Part shown: positions 56,744 through 64,000 of the stretch, one piece after another
Layout: each line of letters opens with the position of its first letter
Position numbering within the stretch: position 1 is the first letter of the stretch
Source: JAGWRI01 sp963728785
GTDB taxonomy: Bacteria; Gemmatimonadota; Gemmatimonadetes; Gemmatimonadales; Gemmatimonadaceae
Direction: 5' to 3'
NCBI GenBank assembly: GCA_963728785.1
Contig: CAVSKV010000002.1
Span: 496,001 to 560,000, forward strand
DNA length: 64,000 nucleotides
The notes under the pieces: generated by a model
Told to the model about the DNA's origin: nothing
Database searches by the model: none
What the model saw: only the letters and a program-made list of their open reading frames with translations
Made by a program: the position numbers and the translations under genes

Positions 56744-57787
56744 CTACGCCGGGCCCGACCCCTTTCCAAGCGAGCCCAGCTCCGCACGCGCGTCGGCCAG
56801 GACCCGCGCGCGAACCGCGTCCATCGATCCGGCGATCAGGGCGCCGGCGGCGCGGGCGTGTCCGCCGCCGCCGTAATGGCGGGCGAAGACGTTGACGTCG
56901 AACGCGCCCGTGCTGCGGAAGCTCGCCTTGACCTTCTTGTTGCCCAGGTCCCGGAAGAAGATCGCCAGTTTGGTGCCCGCGATCGACCGCGCATGCTCGA
57001 CGATTCCGTCCAGATCCTCCTGCTTCACCCCATACTCGCCAAGCGCGCCGGCGCGCATGGAGAGCCACGACAGCCCGAGCGCCTCGTCCACTCCGAGCGT
57101 CTGCAGCACGTCGGCGAGCAGGCGGACCCGGCCCACCGGCGCCGACGCATACACGCGCCGGTACATGACCTCGGGATCCACGCCTCGGGTCATCAACTCC
57201 GCAGCAATGGCATGGGCGCGGGGCGACGTGTTGCTGAACCGGAAGCCGCCGGTGTCGGTGAGGATCGCCGTATAAAGGGCCTCTGCGATCGCAGGGGTGA
57301 TCTCGATCTCGAGCACGCAGGCCACGTCGTAGATCAACTCACCGGTGGCACAGGCGCGCGTGTCGCTGACGATCACCTCGCCGGCCGGGTCGGCCGACAC
57401 CACGTGGTGGTCAATCACGAGCCGCGGCACGATGAGCGCACGCACCGTTTCGGTGAGCTGGCCCAGCCGCGTCACGTCGTTGATGTCCACCACCACCAGC
57501 GCGTCGATGCCGAGCAGGGCTTCGGCCCCCTGGGCCGACGCGTCTTGCACGTCGTCGCCGAGCAGGAAGCGGAACAGGTCGGGCCAGGGGGTGGGGTTCA
57601 CGATGCGCACCGTGAGCCCGCGCTCGGCAAGCAAACGAGCCAGTCCAGTCTCGGAGCCACAGCCGTCGCCGTCGGCGTTGATGTGCGTGGACAGTGCGAC
57701 CACGCGGCCCGGCTGCCAGTACTCGGCCAGGCGGAGGATCGCGTCGCGGCGCGCGGGGGGAACGGCGAGGTAGTCCTGAACTGTCAC
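56744..57787 (-). CDS. nrnA: DHH-family bifunctional oligoribonuclease/PAP phosphatase
   Basis: A cytoplasmic phosphodiesterase of 347 residues that degrades nano-RNA or cyclic dinucleotide products and pAp. The catalytic motifs are intact: STHINADGDGCGSE (motif I), VVVDINDVTRLGQL (II), VIDHHVVSA (DHH, near 125) and SDTRACATGEL. The DHHA1 domain GGGGHARAAGAL lies near residue 315. The GTG start at 57787 fits the family. It precedes mrp by 10 bp on the same strand. Confidence 0.92.
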   Translation of the reverse strand: MTVQDYLAVPPARRDAILRLAEYWQPGRVVALSTHINADGDGCGSETGLARLLAERGLTVRIVNPTPWPDLFRFLLGDDVQDASAQGAEALLGIDALVVVDINDVTRLGQLTETVRALIVPRLVIDHHVVSADPAGEVIVSDTRACATGELIYDVACVLEIEITPAIAEALYTAILTDTGGFRFSNTSPRAHAIAAELMTRGVDPEVMYRRVYASAPVGRVRLLADVLQTLGVDEALGLSWLSMRAGALGEYGVKQEDLDGIVEHARSIAGTKLAIFFRDLGNKKVKASFRSTGAFDVNVFARHYGGGGHARAAGALIAGSMDAVRARVLADARAELGSLGKGSGPA

Positions 57788-57804
57788 GGAGTATCGGAAA
57801 AAGC

Positions 57805-57834
57805 GAAACGGCGCCCGGGATCGGGCGCCGTTTC
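57805..57834 (-). terminator. Rho-independent terminator of the APC permease gene
   Basis: A perfect 13-bp stem: GAAACGGCGCCCG (57805-57817) and CGGGCGCCGTTTC (57822-57834), with a 4-nt loop. On the minus strand it is 20 bases after the permease stop, and GCTTTTTCC follows within the next ten bases. It therefore ends the permease message and separates it from nrnA. Confidence 0.85.
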
Positions 57835-57854
57835 AAAGGTAATGCGTGGGACGC

Positions 57855-59309
57855 TCAGTCGCCCGTATCCGGTGCAGGCTTGACCAGATGCGAGTGCCAC
57901 ACGCCGTACGTCCAGTAGACGATCATGCCGAGCACGAACCAGACGATCAGCCGCACCCAGGTTTCCCACGGCAATCTGTACATGAGGTACGCCGCGGAGA
58001 GTGCGCCGAGCGGCCCTACCGCCCAGACGGCGGGCGTCTTGAAAGCCCGTGGCAGGCCAGGCTCGCGAACACGGAGCACGACCACGCCGACCGAGACTAT
58101 GACGAACGCCATCAGCGTGCCGATCGATACGAGGTTTGCGGCGTCGGCGATGGGCAGAATGGCCGCGAAGAGCGCCACGATCACGCCGGTGACAATCGAC
58201 GTGACGTACGGCGTGTGGAACTTGGGATGCACCTTGTTCACGATCGGCGGCAGCAGTCCGTCGCGCGCCATGGAATAGAACACGCGCGACTGCCCGAGCA
58301 GCATCACGAGAATCACCGACGACAGGCCGGCTATGGCGCCGAGTTTGATCAGTGACGACATCCACCCTAACCCCGCCGCGTCGGCGGCCACGGCGATCGG
58401 ATCGGGCACGTTGAGTAGCTTGTAGCTCATCACACCCGTGGCAATGGCGCTCACCGCGATGTACAAGAGCGTACAGATGATCAGCGATCCGATGATCCCA
58501 ATCGGCATGTCTCGCTGCGGGTTTTTCGCCTCCTGTGCCGCGGTCGACACGGCATCGAACCCGATGTACGCAAAGAACACTATGCCCGCTCCGGTCGTGA
58601 CGCCGCCCCAGCCAAACTCACCCCGATTGCCTGTCGCCGGCGGGATGAACGGATGCCAGTTGGCCGGGTGGACGGCGTGGGCCGCGGCAAAGATAAACAG
58701 CAGCACGACCGCAACTTTGATCATAACAATCACGTTGTTCACGTTCGCGGATTCCTTGATACCGACGACGAGCAACGCCGTAACGACCGCAATGATCAGG
58801 ACGGCCGGCAGGTTGAAGATCGCCGTGGCCGTGGAACCGTCCGCGCAATGGACGGAAATGCCGCGGGCCGCGGAGTATGCGCATGGCACGTTGATGCCGA
58901 TGTCGCGGAGGAAGCTCACGACATACCCCGACCACCCGATGGCGACCGTCACCGCACCGAGTGCATACTCGAGGATAAGGTCCCACCCGATGATCCAGGC
59001 GACGAACTCGCCCAGCGTCGCGTAGCCGTACGTGTAGGCGCTTCCGGCCATGGGGATGAGCGCCGCGAACTCGGAGTAGCAAAGCGCGGCGAAGACCGAC
59101 GCGACCCCGGCGAAGATGAACGACAGCACGACCGCCGGCCCCGCGTTTTGCGCCGCGACCTCCCCGGTGAGGACGAAGATGCCGGTGCCGATGATCGCAC
59201 CGATCCCCAGCGTAGTGAGATTGAGCGGGCCCAGTACGCGTTTCAGGCTGTGATCGGACATTGCTTCGGCTTGGAGCGCGGTAACGTTCTTGCGTCGGAA
59301 CAGATTCAT
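57855..59309 (-). CDS. APC-superfamily amino acid permease
   Basis: A 484-residue membrane transporter of the cationic amino acid transporter type. Twelve to thirteen hydrophobic segments cover most of the chain. The N-terminal GIGAIIGTGIFVLTGEVAAQ is the family ligand-site unwound helix. FIGFDAVSTAAQEAKNPQRD-like FAYIGFDAVSTAAQEAKN is the second conserved unit. The substrate is probably an amino acid (arginine/lysine-type is likely). GAGG precedes the ATG. A terminator follows, and a strong GC palindrome lies upstream. Confidence 0.92.
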   Translation of the reverse strand: MNLFRRKNVTALQAEAMSDHSLKRVLGPLNLTTLGIGAIIGTGIFVLTGEVAAQNAGPAVVLSFIFAGVASVFAALCYSEFAALIPMAGSAYTYGYATLGEFVAWIIGWDLILEYALGAVTVAIGWSGYVVSFLRDIGINVPCAYSAARGISVHCADGSTATAIFNLPAVLIIAVVTALLVVGIKESANVNNVIVMIKVAVVLLFIFAAAHAVHPANWHPFIPPATGNRGEFGWGGVTTGAGIVFFAYIGFDAVSTAAQEAKNPQRDMPIGIIGSLIICTLLYIAVSAIATGVMSYKLLNVPDPIAVAADAAGLGWMSSLIKLGAIAGLSSVILVMLLGQSRVFYSMARDGLLPPIVNKVHPKFHTPYVTSIVTGVIVALFAAILPIADAANLVSIGTLMAFVIVSVGVVVLRVREPGLPRAFKTPAVWAVGPLGALSAAYLMYRLPWETWVRLIVWFVLGMIVYWTYGVWHSHLVKPAPDTGD

Positions 59310-59385
59310 TCGGTCATCCTCTGATTTTGTAGAACGGAGGCGACGGAGGCGTCGCAGGGCAGGCGGGGCATTCTGTATACAAATC

Positions 59386-59410
59386 GCGCCGGGGCAAATT
59401 GCCCCGGCGC
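59386..59410 (-). terminator. Strong GC palindrome, probable guaB terminator
   Basis: GCGCCGGGGC (59386-59395) and GCCCCGGCGC (59401-59410) form a perfect 10-bp stem with a short AAATT loop; TTTG follows shortly on the minus strand. It is about 66 bp downstream of the guaB stop and upstream of the APC permease start, so it most likely stops guaB readthrough. Confidence 0.6.
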
Positions 59411-59476
59411 GCGAGCTTTGTCAACGCTCGTCCGAAACGGCCCGCCGCGGTTGCTGCGCAAATGCCCGCCCGGCAC

Positions 59477-61021
59477 CTAGAGCGAGTAGTTCGGCGCTTC
59501 TCTGGTGATCGTCACGTCGTGCGGATGCGACTCCCGCAGCCCAGCCGCGGTGATCCGCACGAACGCCGGCCGCGTGCGCAGCTCCTCGATGGTCGCACAG
59601 CCCACGTAGCCCATTCCGCTGCGCAGCCCGCCCACCATCTGGTACAGCACGTCGCCCACCGGGCCCTTGTACGGCACCCGTCCCTCGATGCCTTCGGGTA
59701 CCAGCTTCTTGGGCGAGAGCTCGCCCTCCTGGAAGTACCGGTCGGCGCTGCCGTCCTGCATCGCCGAGAGCGAGCCCATGCCGCGCACCATCTTGAACCG
59801 GCGCCCCTCGAGCAGAAACGCCTCGCCCGGGCTCTCCTCGGTGCCGGCGAGCATCGAACCCATCATCACGCTCGACGCGCCGGCAGCCAGCGCCTTCACG
59901 GCGTCGCCCGAGTACTTGATGCCGCCGTCGGCGATCACCGGCACGTCGCCGGCGCCCTCCACGGCGTCGAAGATCGCCGTGAGCTGCGGCACGCCGACGC
60001 CGGTGACCACGCGCGTAGTGCAGATCGAGCCAGGCCCCACGCCCACCTTGACGGCGTCCACGCCGCGCTCGACCAGCGCGCGCGCGCCCTCGCGCGTGGC
60101 CACGTTGCCCGCTACCAGCTGCACCTGCGGGAACTTCTCGCGTACCTCGGCCGTGGCGCGTAGCACGCCGTCGGCGTGACCGTGCGCCGTGTCGATGATC
60201 AGCGCGTCCACTCCCGCCTCGACCAGGGCCCGCGCCCGCGGCAGGAAGTCGCCCGCAGCGCCGATCGCCGCCGCCACCCGCAGACGGCCGTGCTCGTCCT
60301 TGTTGGCCCCGGGATACTGGCGCCGCTTGTGGATATCCTTGACCGTGATCAGGCCCCTCAGCTTTCCCTGCTCGTCCACCACCGGGAGCTTCTCGATCCG
60401 CCCCTTGGCAAGGATGCGTTCGGCTTCTTCCAGCGTCGTCCCGAGCGGAGCCGTTACCAACCCTTCCTTGGTCATCGCGTCGGCGAGCAATCGGTCCAGC
60501 TCCTTCTCAAACTGCAGATCGCGATTGGTGATGATCCCCACCAGCCGTCCGTCTTCGTCCACGATCGGCACACCGGAGATGTTGAACCGGCGCATGAGCG
60601 CCGTCGCTTCCCGCACCGTATCCGACGAACGCAGCGTGATCGGGTTGAGGATCATCCCGCTCTCGCTGCGCTTGACGCGATCGACCTCGGCGGCCTGTCG
60701 GTCGATCGACATGTTCTTGTGGAGCACGGCCAACCCTCCGGCGCGGGCCATGGCAATCGCCATGTCGCTCTCGGTGACCGTGTCCATGGCGGCCGCCACG
60801 AGGGGAACGTTGAGCACGATGCCGCGGCTGAATCGCGAGGTGAGCGACACGTCCTTGGGATGGGTCAGCGCATGGGCCGGCACCAGCAGGACGTCGTCGA
60901 AGGTCAGCGCAACGGGTTCGCGGACCCGCTCGGCGCCGCGGGGTTCTGCTATGCGCGAAGGCCCGCCGTCCGGGGTGCCGGAGGGAGCGGGCCTGGTGCC
61001 TGGGCGAGTCGTGGTTGCCAT
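59477..61021 (-). CDS. guaB: Inosine-5'-monophosphate dehydrogenase
   Basis: Converts IMP to XMP with NAD, the rate-limiting step of guanine nucleotide synthesis. The chain has 514 residues. After an approximately 25-residue extra N-terminal segment comes LTFDDVLLVPAHAL. Two CBS domains lie at about residues 120-235. The catalytic Cys is in GVGPGSICTTRVVTGVG, and the flap ends with the canonical MVGGLRSGMGYVGC. It lies 57 bp downstream of a small unknown gene on the same strand. Confidence 0.96.
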   Translation of the reverse strand: MATTTRPGTRPAPSGTPDGGPSRIAEPRGAERVREPVALTFDDVLLVPAHALTHPKDVSLTSRFSRGIVLNVPLVAAAMDTVTESDMAIAMARAGGLAVLHKNMSIDRQAAEVDRVKRSESGMILNPITLRSSDTVREATALMRRFNISGVPIVDEDGRLVGIITNRDLQFEKELDRLLADAMTKEGLVTAPLGTTLEEAERILAKGRIEKLPVVDEQGKLRGLITVKDIHKRRQYPGANKDEHGRLRVAAAIGAAGDFLPRARALVEAGVDALIIDTAHGHADGVLRATAEVREKFPQVQLVAGNVATREGARALVERGVDAVKVGVGPGSICTTRVVTGVGVPQLTAIFDAVEGAGDVPVIADGGIKYSGDAVKALAAGASSVMMGSMLAGTEESPGEAFLLEGRRFKMVRGMGSLSAMQDGSADRYFQEGELSPKKLVPEGIEGRVPYKGPVGDVLYQMVGGLRSGMGYVGCATIEELRTRPAFVRITAAGLRESHPHDVTITREAPNYSL

Positions 61022-61078
61022 GGCGGAAAATAGGGGGGACTGAAAAGGGGCGCAAGCAAGGACAGCGCTGACATGCCC

Positions 61079-61561
61079 CTACCCCGTTCGCTGTTTGCTG
61101 CCTTCCGATTCCTTGCTTTGCCGGCCCTGCGCCGCACTTGCTGGCGCCGTACCGGCCGCTGCAATACTTGCCGGCGCCTTTTGTGTCGGCGCCGTACTGG
61201 TTGGCGCTGCTATTGCCTGCGCCTTCTTTGTTGACGCCGGCGCGGTAGTCGCTGCTACCTGCTTCCCTGCGTTCACGACATCCTCGGCCACCGACCGGCC
61301 CGCCGCCATCGCGATGTTCAGAACCCCCGAGGCACGATTCAGAAATGCGATCGTCTCGGCAATCACCGCCGCCGATACGCGCCCCGCGCGGAGCGTGTCC
61401 TCTACCGATTCCGTGAGCCGGACGAATACGCTGGTTCCCGGGGATTGCCGCTCGGCAAACTTCGACTCGAGAAATTCGACGTAATCCAGCACCTGATAGC
61501 CGCGCTCGTCGGACAGCGTGTCCAGCCTTCTCTGTATGCGATCCCGCAGGTGCTCGTTCAT
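61079..61561 (-). CDS. Hypothetical protein with Ala/Thr-rich tail
   Basis: A 160-residue protein of unknown family. The N-terminal half is helical and charged (RDRIQRRLDTLSDERGYQVL, YVEFLESKFAERQ), and residues 50-100 look like a second helical unit (VSAAVIAETIAFLNRASGVL). The C-terminal third is low complexity, with Ala/Thr/Ser/Pro and Lys (STKKAQAIAAPTSTAPTQKA), from imperfect short DNA repeats at about 61120-61250. No signal peptide or metal motif is seen. It lies between the M15-like gene and guaB on the same strand. Confidence 0.65.
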   Translation of the reverse strand: MNEHLRDRIQRRLDTLSDERGYQVLDYVEFLESKFAERQSPGTSVFVRLTESVEDTLRAGRVSAAVIAETIAFLNRASGVLNIAMAAGRSVAEDVVNAGKQVAATTAPASTKKAQAIAAPTSTAPTQKAPASIAAAGTAPASAAQGRQSKESEGSKQRTG

Positions 61562-61584
61562 GGGCGCCCCCGTCCCGAGAATGG

Positions 61585-62616
61585 CTAGCCGTGCCAGCGT
61601 TCGCGCTCGCCCCGCGTATCGATGTGCACGTACGGCGTGGGATAGCGCGGGCTGGTGCAGACCCCCAGTCCGCCCACCAGTTCCGGATGCGCGGCCTCCA
61701 CACTGTCCACGGCGCGTACGATGTCGTCGATGTCGGTCCGATCGATCCGGCCGTCGCCGTTGGCGTCGAGAGTGACATCGGCCGCGTCTCCGAACTGGTG
61801 ACGACTGTCGTCGGCCGCGCGCGGCACGGTGCGATTGTAGAGCGGTGTCCGGAATCCCGAGTGCACGTCGAAATCGAGCTGCATCGGCTCACCGGAGCCC
61901 GTGCCCTGCTCCAACTGTTCGAGCACCAGTTCCAGCTTGTCGAGCAGCCGCGGATCGAGCGCCACGTACTTGGGCCACACGTCCTGCTGCCCGTCGTGTG
62001 TTAGGAAGTCCGACACGCGGAAGTGCGCGCTCACCGGGAGGTCGAGGTCGCCAGGCTCCACGGCCAGAAAGCCCGCCGGGTGCGCATCCGAGCCGTGGCG
62101 CTCCCCGCGGTACGTGCCGATGCGGTATCCATTGATCTCGCCTCCGCGCTTCTCGCCGAATGGCATGAGCACGGCCAGCGTCGGAGTGTCGAGCACCACG
62201 GACGACGTGTCCCGCAGAAGCGCCAGGTGGTAGAACCCGGGCTTGGCCGGGGCGAACAGAGCGCTACGCTCGAATGGGAGCGAATATACGGGGCGCACCG
62301 TGTCGCCTTCGGCCACCCATTCGTAGCGCACGGCAAGCGAGTCGGCTCCCAGATGGACCGGCATTTGCACCGAGTTACCGGGCATGGCAACCGTCAGCTC
62401 CACGGCATGGCTCGCCCCCGTTGCCTCGGCCGTGGCAATCACGCCCGCGACCGCCGGCCGCGCGTTGACCAGCGCTGCAACCTCGGCCGGATGAGTGATC
62501 GCCACGACGCTCACCGCGCCTGCAAGCAAGTACGTGAGCGTACGAACGTGCGCCCGCGCACGCCGGCTCCGCAGGCTACGGTAGGCCGATCTGGATCGGG
62601 AAGGCCCCAACTGCAT
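61585..62616 (-). CDS. Membrane-anchored M15-type peptidase-like protein
   Basis: A 343-residue protein with an Arg-rich N-terminus and one membrane helix (TLTYLLAGAVSVVAITH), so it is anchored or exported. The C-terminal half has the sequence order of an M15A D-alanyl-D-alanine peptidase: HSGFRTPLYNRTV, then SRHQFGDAADV (zinc His and Asp) and YVHIDTRG (zinc His). A Ca-binding EF-like insert (DANGDGRIDRTD) is inside. It probably trims peptidoglycan. GGAG lies four bases before the ATG. The next 136 bp downstream of the SH3-like gene hold no gene. Confidence 0.75.
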   Translation of the reverse strand: MQLGPSRSRSAYRSLRSRRARAHVRTLTYLLAGAVSVVAITHPAEVAALVNARPAVAGVIATAEATGASHAVELTVAMPGNSVQMPVHLGADSLAVRYEWVAEGDTVRPVYSLPFERSALFAPAKPGFYHLALLRDTSSVVLDTPTLAVLMPFGEKRGGEINGYRIGTYRGERHGSDAHPAGFLAVEPGDLDLPVSAHFRVSDFLTHDGQQDVWPKYVALDPRLLDKLELVLEQLEQGTGSGEPMQLDFDVHSGFRTPLYNRTVPRAADDSRHQFGDAADVTLDANGDGRIDRTDIDDIVRAVDSVEAAHPELVGGLGVCTSPRYPTPYVHIDTRGERERWHG

Positions 62617-62752
62617 GCCGCTCCGTAAGTTGATGACCAGTATCAGAACCTTATCAATCTAAGCGCCGACGAGCCAACGCTGTACCCACAGCGACAGCGC
62701 CGAGGCAGATCCACTCGAGACCCCTCAGACCAGTCCTGATCATTCGGTCAGT

Positions 62753-63745
62753 CTAGCCGCTCGTCATCGATAGCACGTCCAAGATCGGTACCCCGGAGGG
62801 GTCCGAACGGCCCGTGCGCACTCTCGCCGTGACGATGAGCTTCGTCATCGGTGCAAGCGCCTTTGCCCTGACCACAAGGTCAGGAGGCAGCGTCAGATAC
62901 AGCAATGATGTTTCGGCGCCCGGCCCGCGGGCCAGCAGGTACGGCTCGTCGGGTTTCATGTCGTGGCGCAGTGGATCTGCTGTCTGGAACGCCAGGGACG
63001 TCACCGTCCACCGCACGGTTCGCCCCACATACTCGTTCGGGCTGGCGCGGAGATCCGCCGCGCTCAGCCGCGCCAGCGAACTGTCAGCCGCTGCCACGTC
63101 CGCCTCACGCACCCAACCCTCCAGCCGCACGCGCACCCACCCGCGATCACGAGCGAGCGGGGTCAGCACCGCTCCATGCTGAAGGGTGGCCACCGGCGCC
63201 ACGCCCGGGGCCGCCGAGAGCGCCGCAGACTTCACTGGGGTGACGGCGCCGGCATCGCCGGCCTGCCCCGCCGCCGGCGGCGTCGTATCCGCCGCCGCCG
63301 GCGGCGGCGCAGGATTGCCGGCCAACTTGGCCGGCAGCGCGGAACGGTGGATCCATCCGGTGCGTTGAACCTGCGTCCAACTGCCGCTGCGCCTGACCAC
63401 GTGAAGCCCCATGCCCTGTTCGACGGCGGCCGCAATCGGGGCCGACCTCGATGCGCCGGTGCGGAGGAGCGCATCGGTGGCGTTGACGCTCACTGGAAAC
63501 GAATCGCGCGGGCCGCCGAGCAGCGAGGTGGCGATGTACCCGCGCAACGTCACATGGAGATACGGCCCCGATTTGCCGGTCGGCGCGACCACCACGCCCT
63601 TGGCCACCGTGGCAAGCTTCCTTGTGCCGAGATCGGAGTAGAGCACCGCGGGGCCTGTGGTCACCTGCGCCCGCGCAACGGGCACAGCGGGCCAGGCAGG
63701 CGCGGCGGCGAGCAGAGTCGCCGCTAGAACAGTACGAAGTCGCAT
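62753..63745 (-). CDS. Exported protein with SH3-like repeats
   Basis: A 330-residue exported protein (signal peptide MRLRTVLAATLLAAAPAWP). Two SH3b-like stretches are visible: about residues 30-75 (YSDLGTRKLATVAKGVVV, LHVTLRGYIATS) and 88-135 (SVNATDALLRTGASRSAPI, GSWTQVQRTGWIHRSAL). A third, WVRVRLEGWVREADV, follows a Pro/Ala linker, with an OB-like C-terminal domain (SPNEYVGRTVRWTVTSLAF). SH3b domains often bind cell walls. No catalytic motif is seen. Its role is unknown. It is divergent from gpmI across 104 bp. Confidence 0.7.
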   Translation of the reverse strand: MRLRTVLAATLLAAAPAWPAVPVARAQVTTGPAVLYSDLGTRKLATVAKGVVVAPTGKSGPYLHVTLRGYIATSLLGGPRDSFPVSVNATDALLRTGASRSAPIAAAVEQGMGLHVVRRSGSWTQVQRTGWIHRSALPAKLAGNPAPPPAAADTTPPAAGQAGDAGAVTPVKSAALSAAPGVAPVATLQHGAVLTPLARDRGWVRVRLEGWVREADVAAADSSLARLSAADLRASPNEYVGRTVRWTVTSLAFQTADPLRHDMKPDEPYLLARGPGAETSLLYLTLPPDLVVRAKALAPMTKLIVTARVRTGRSDPSGVPILDVLSMTSG

Positions 63746-63849
63746 CGCTTGGTTGGGCCTAGGTCGGCGGGTACATTTCGTGACCGCCGCACGTCACGTT
63801 CGAGTATGAGAGGTCGGGCGCGGCAGAGCAAGCGCCCCAACGGAGATCG

Positions 63850-64000
63850 ATGCCGCCTCGCACCAAACAGCCGGTCGTCCTGGTCGTTCTCGATGGATGG
63901 GGATACCGCGCCGAACGAGAGGGAAATGCGATCGCTCTCGCGAACACGCCCACCTGGGACCGGCTCGTGGCGCGCTCGCCACGCACCCTCCTTGCCGCGT
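63850..64000 (+). CDS. gpmI: 2,3-bisphosphoglycerate-independent phosphoglycerate mutase (partial, cut by window end)
   Basis: The first 50 residues of a glycolytic enzyme that interconverts 3- and 2-phosphoglycerate using Mn. The start VVLVVLDGWGYRAEREGNAI includes the metal-binding Asp and is the family N-terminus, followed by ALANTPTWDRL. GGAG is four bases before the ATG at 63850. The catalytic Ser and later metal ligands are beyond the window. Confidence 0.85.
   Translation, partial: MPPRTKQPVVLVVLDGWGYRAEREGNAIALANTPTWDRLVARSPRTLLAA

Noticed and set aside
1..64000. CRISPR array, tRNA, rRNA, insertion sequence or prophage
   Set aside because: No regular repeat-spacer pattern, no cloverleaf with CCA-type ends, no transposase or integrase motifs and no phage genes were recognised.

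Overview
The window is gene-dense, very GC-rich bacterial chromosome: about 63 protein genes, most gaps under 150 bp, and many start/stop overlaps of the ATGA or GTGA type. There is no rRNA, tRNA, CRISPR array, transposase or phage gene. The gene mix fits a free-living soil or water Gram-negative, and I would guess Gemmatimonadota. It includes a TonB receptor, lipoproteins, GT9 glycosyltransferases, a lone duplicated FtsX/MacB-type permease, an S1/P1 nuclease, a UbiA/UbiX/UbiD/UbiE quinone operon, and ECF sigma control of toast-rack and bactofilin-like proteins. The phylum is an inference from gene content, because no rRNA is present.

Layout, 0-20 kb: two GT9 glycosyltransferases (+); maf and dtd (-); an aminotransferase and a 2-hydroxyacid dehydrogenase (+); a secreted amidase (+) converging on a rhodanese sulfurtransferase (-). 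Next on the minus strand comes a fluoride-response operon: promoter, fluoride riboswitch, unknown 156-aa protein, crcB, DUF190 protein and a dynamin-like GTPase. After it comes a minus-strand copper operon: a Cys/Met-rich exported protein, a TonB receptor, a Sco1 lipoprotein and a PCu(A)C lipoprotein. Lipid genes follow (cyclopropane synthase and desaturase), then an S1/P1 nuclease and a membrane hexapeptide-repeat acyltransferase.

20-40 kb: a stress cluster (CBS, triple BON, phosphoribosyltransferase, erythromycin-esterase family, alpha/beta hydrolase). Then a CopD-like membrane protein; an HlyD/ABC/ABC-2/TetR efflux operon with a visible promoter and palindromic operator; a dienelactone-hydrolase lipoprotein; a large MacB/FtsX permease; glmM-glmS; a chemoreceptor coupled to an acyl-CoA ligase; and an HD-GYP protein.

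40-64 kb: a trans-sulfuration enzyme; M48 peptidase-purD-mutM-UvrC-like; a CBS protein and Hsp20; the minus-strand quinone operon ubiE-ubiD-ubiA-ubiX with a YfcE phosphodiesterase; an ECF sigma/anti-sigma/envelope operon; SAM hydrolase, Mrp ATPase, NrnA and an APC permease; guaB with two envelope-type genes upstream; an SH3-like protein; and the start of gpmI, cut by the window end.

The most interesting system is the fluoride operon. Its aptamer, competing hairpin and sequestered ribosome-binding site can be read directly. It places an unknown protein and a membrane-remodelling GTPase beside the known fluoride exporter. The self-contained copper import/delivery operon and the short CCGTCCTA repeats that have entered gene ends are the next most interesting.
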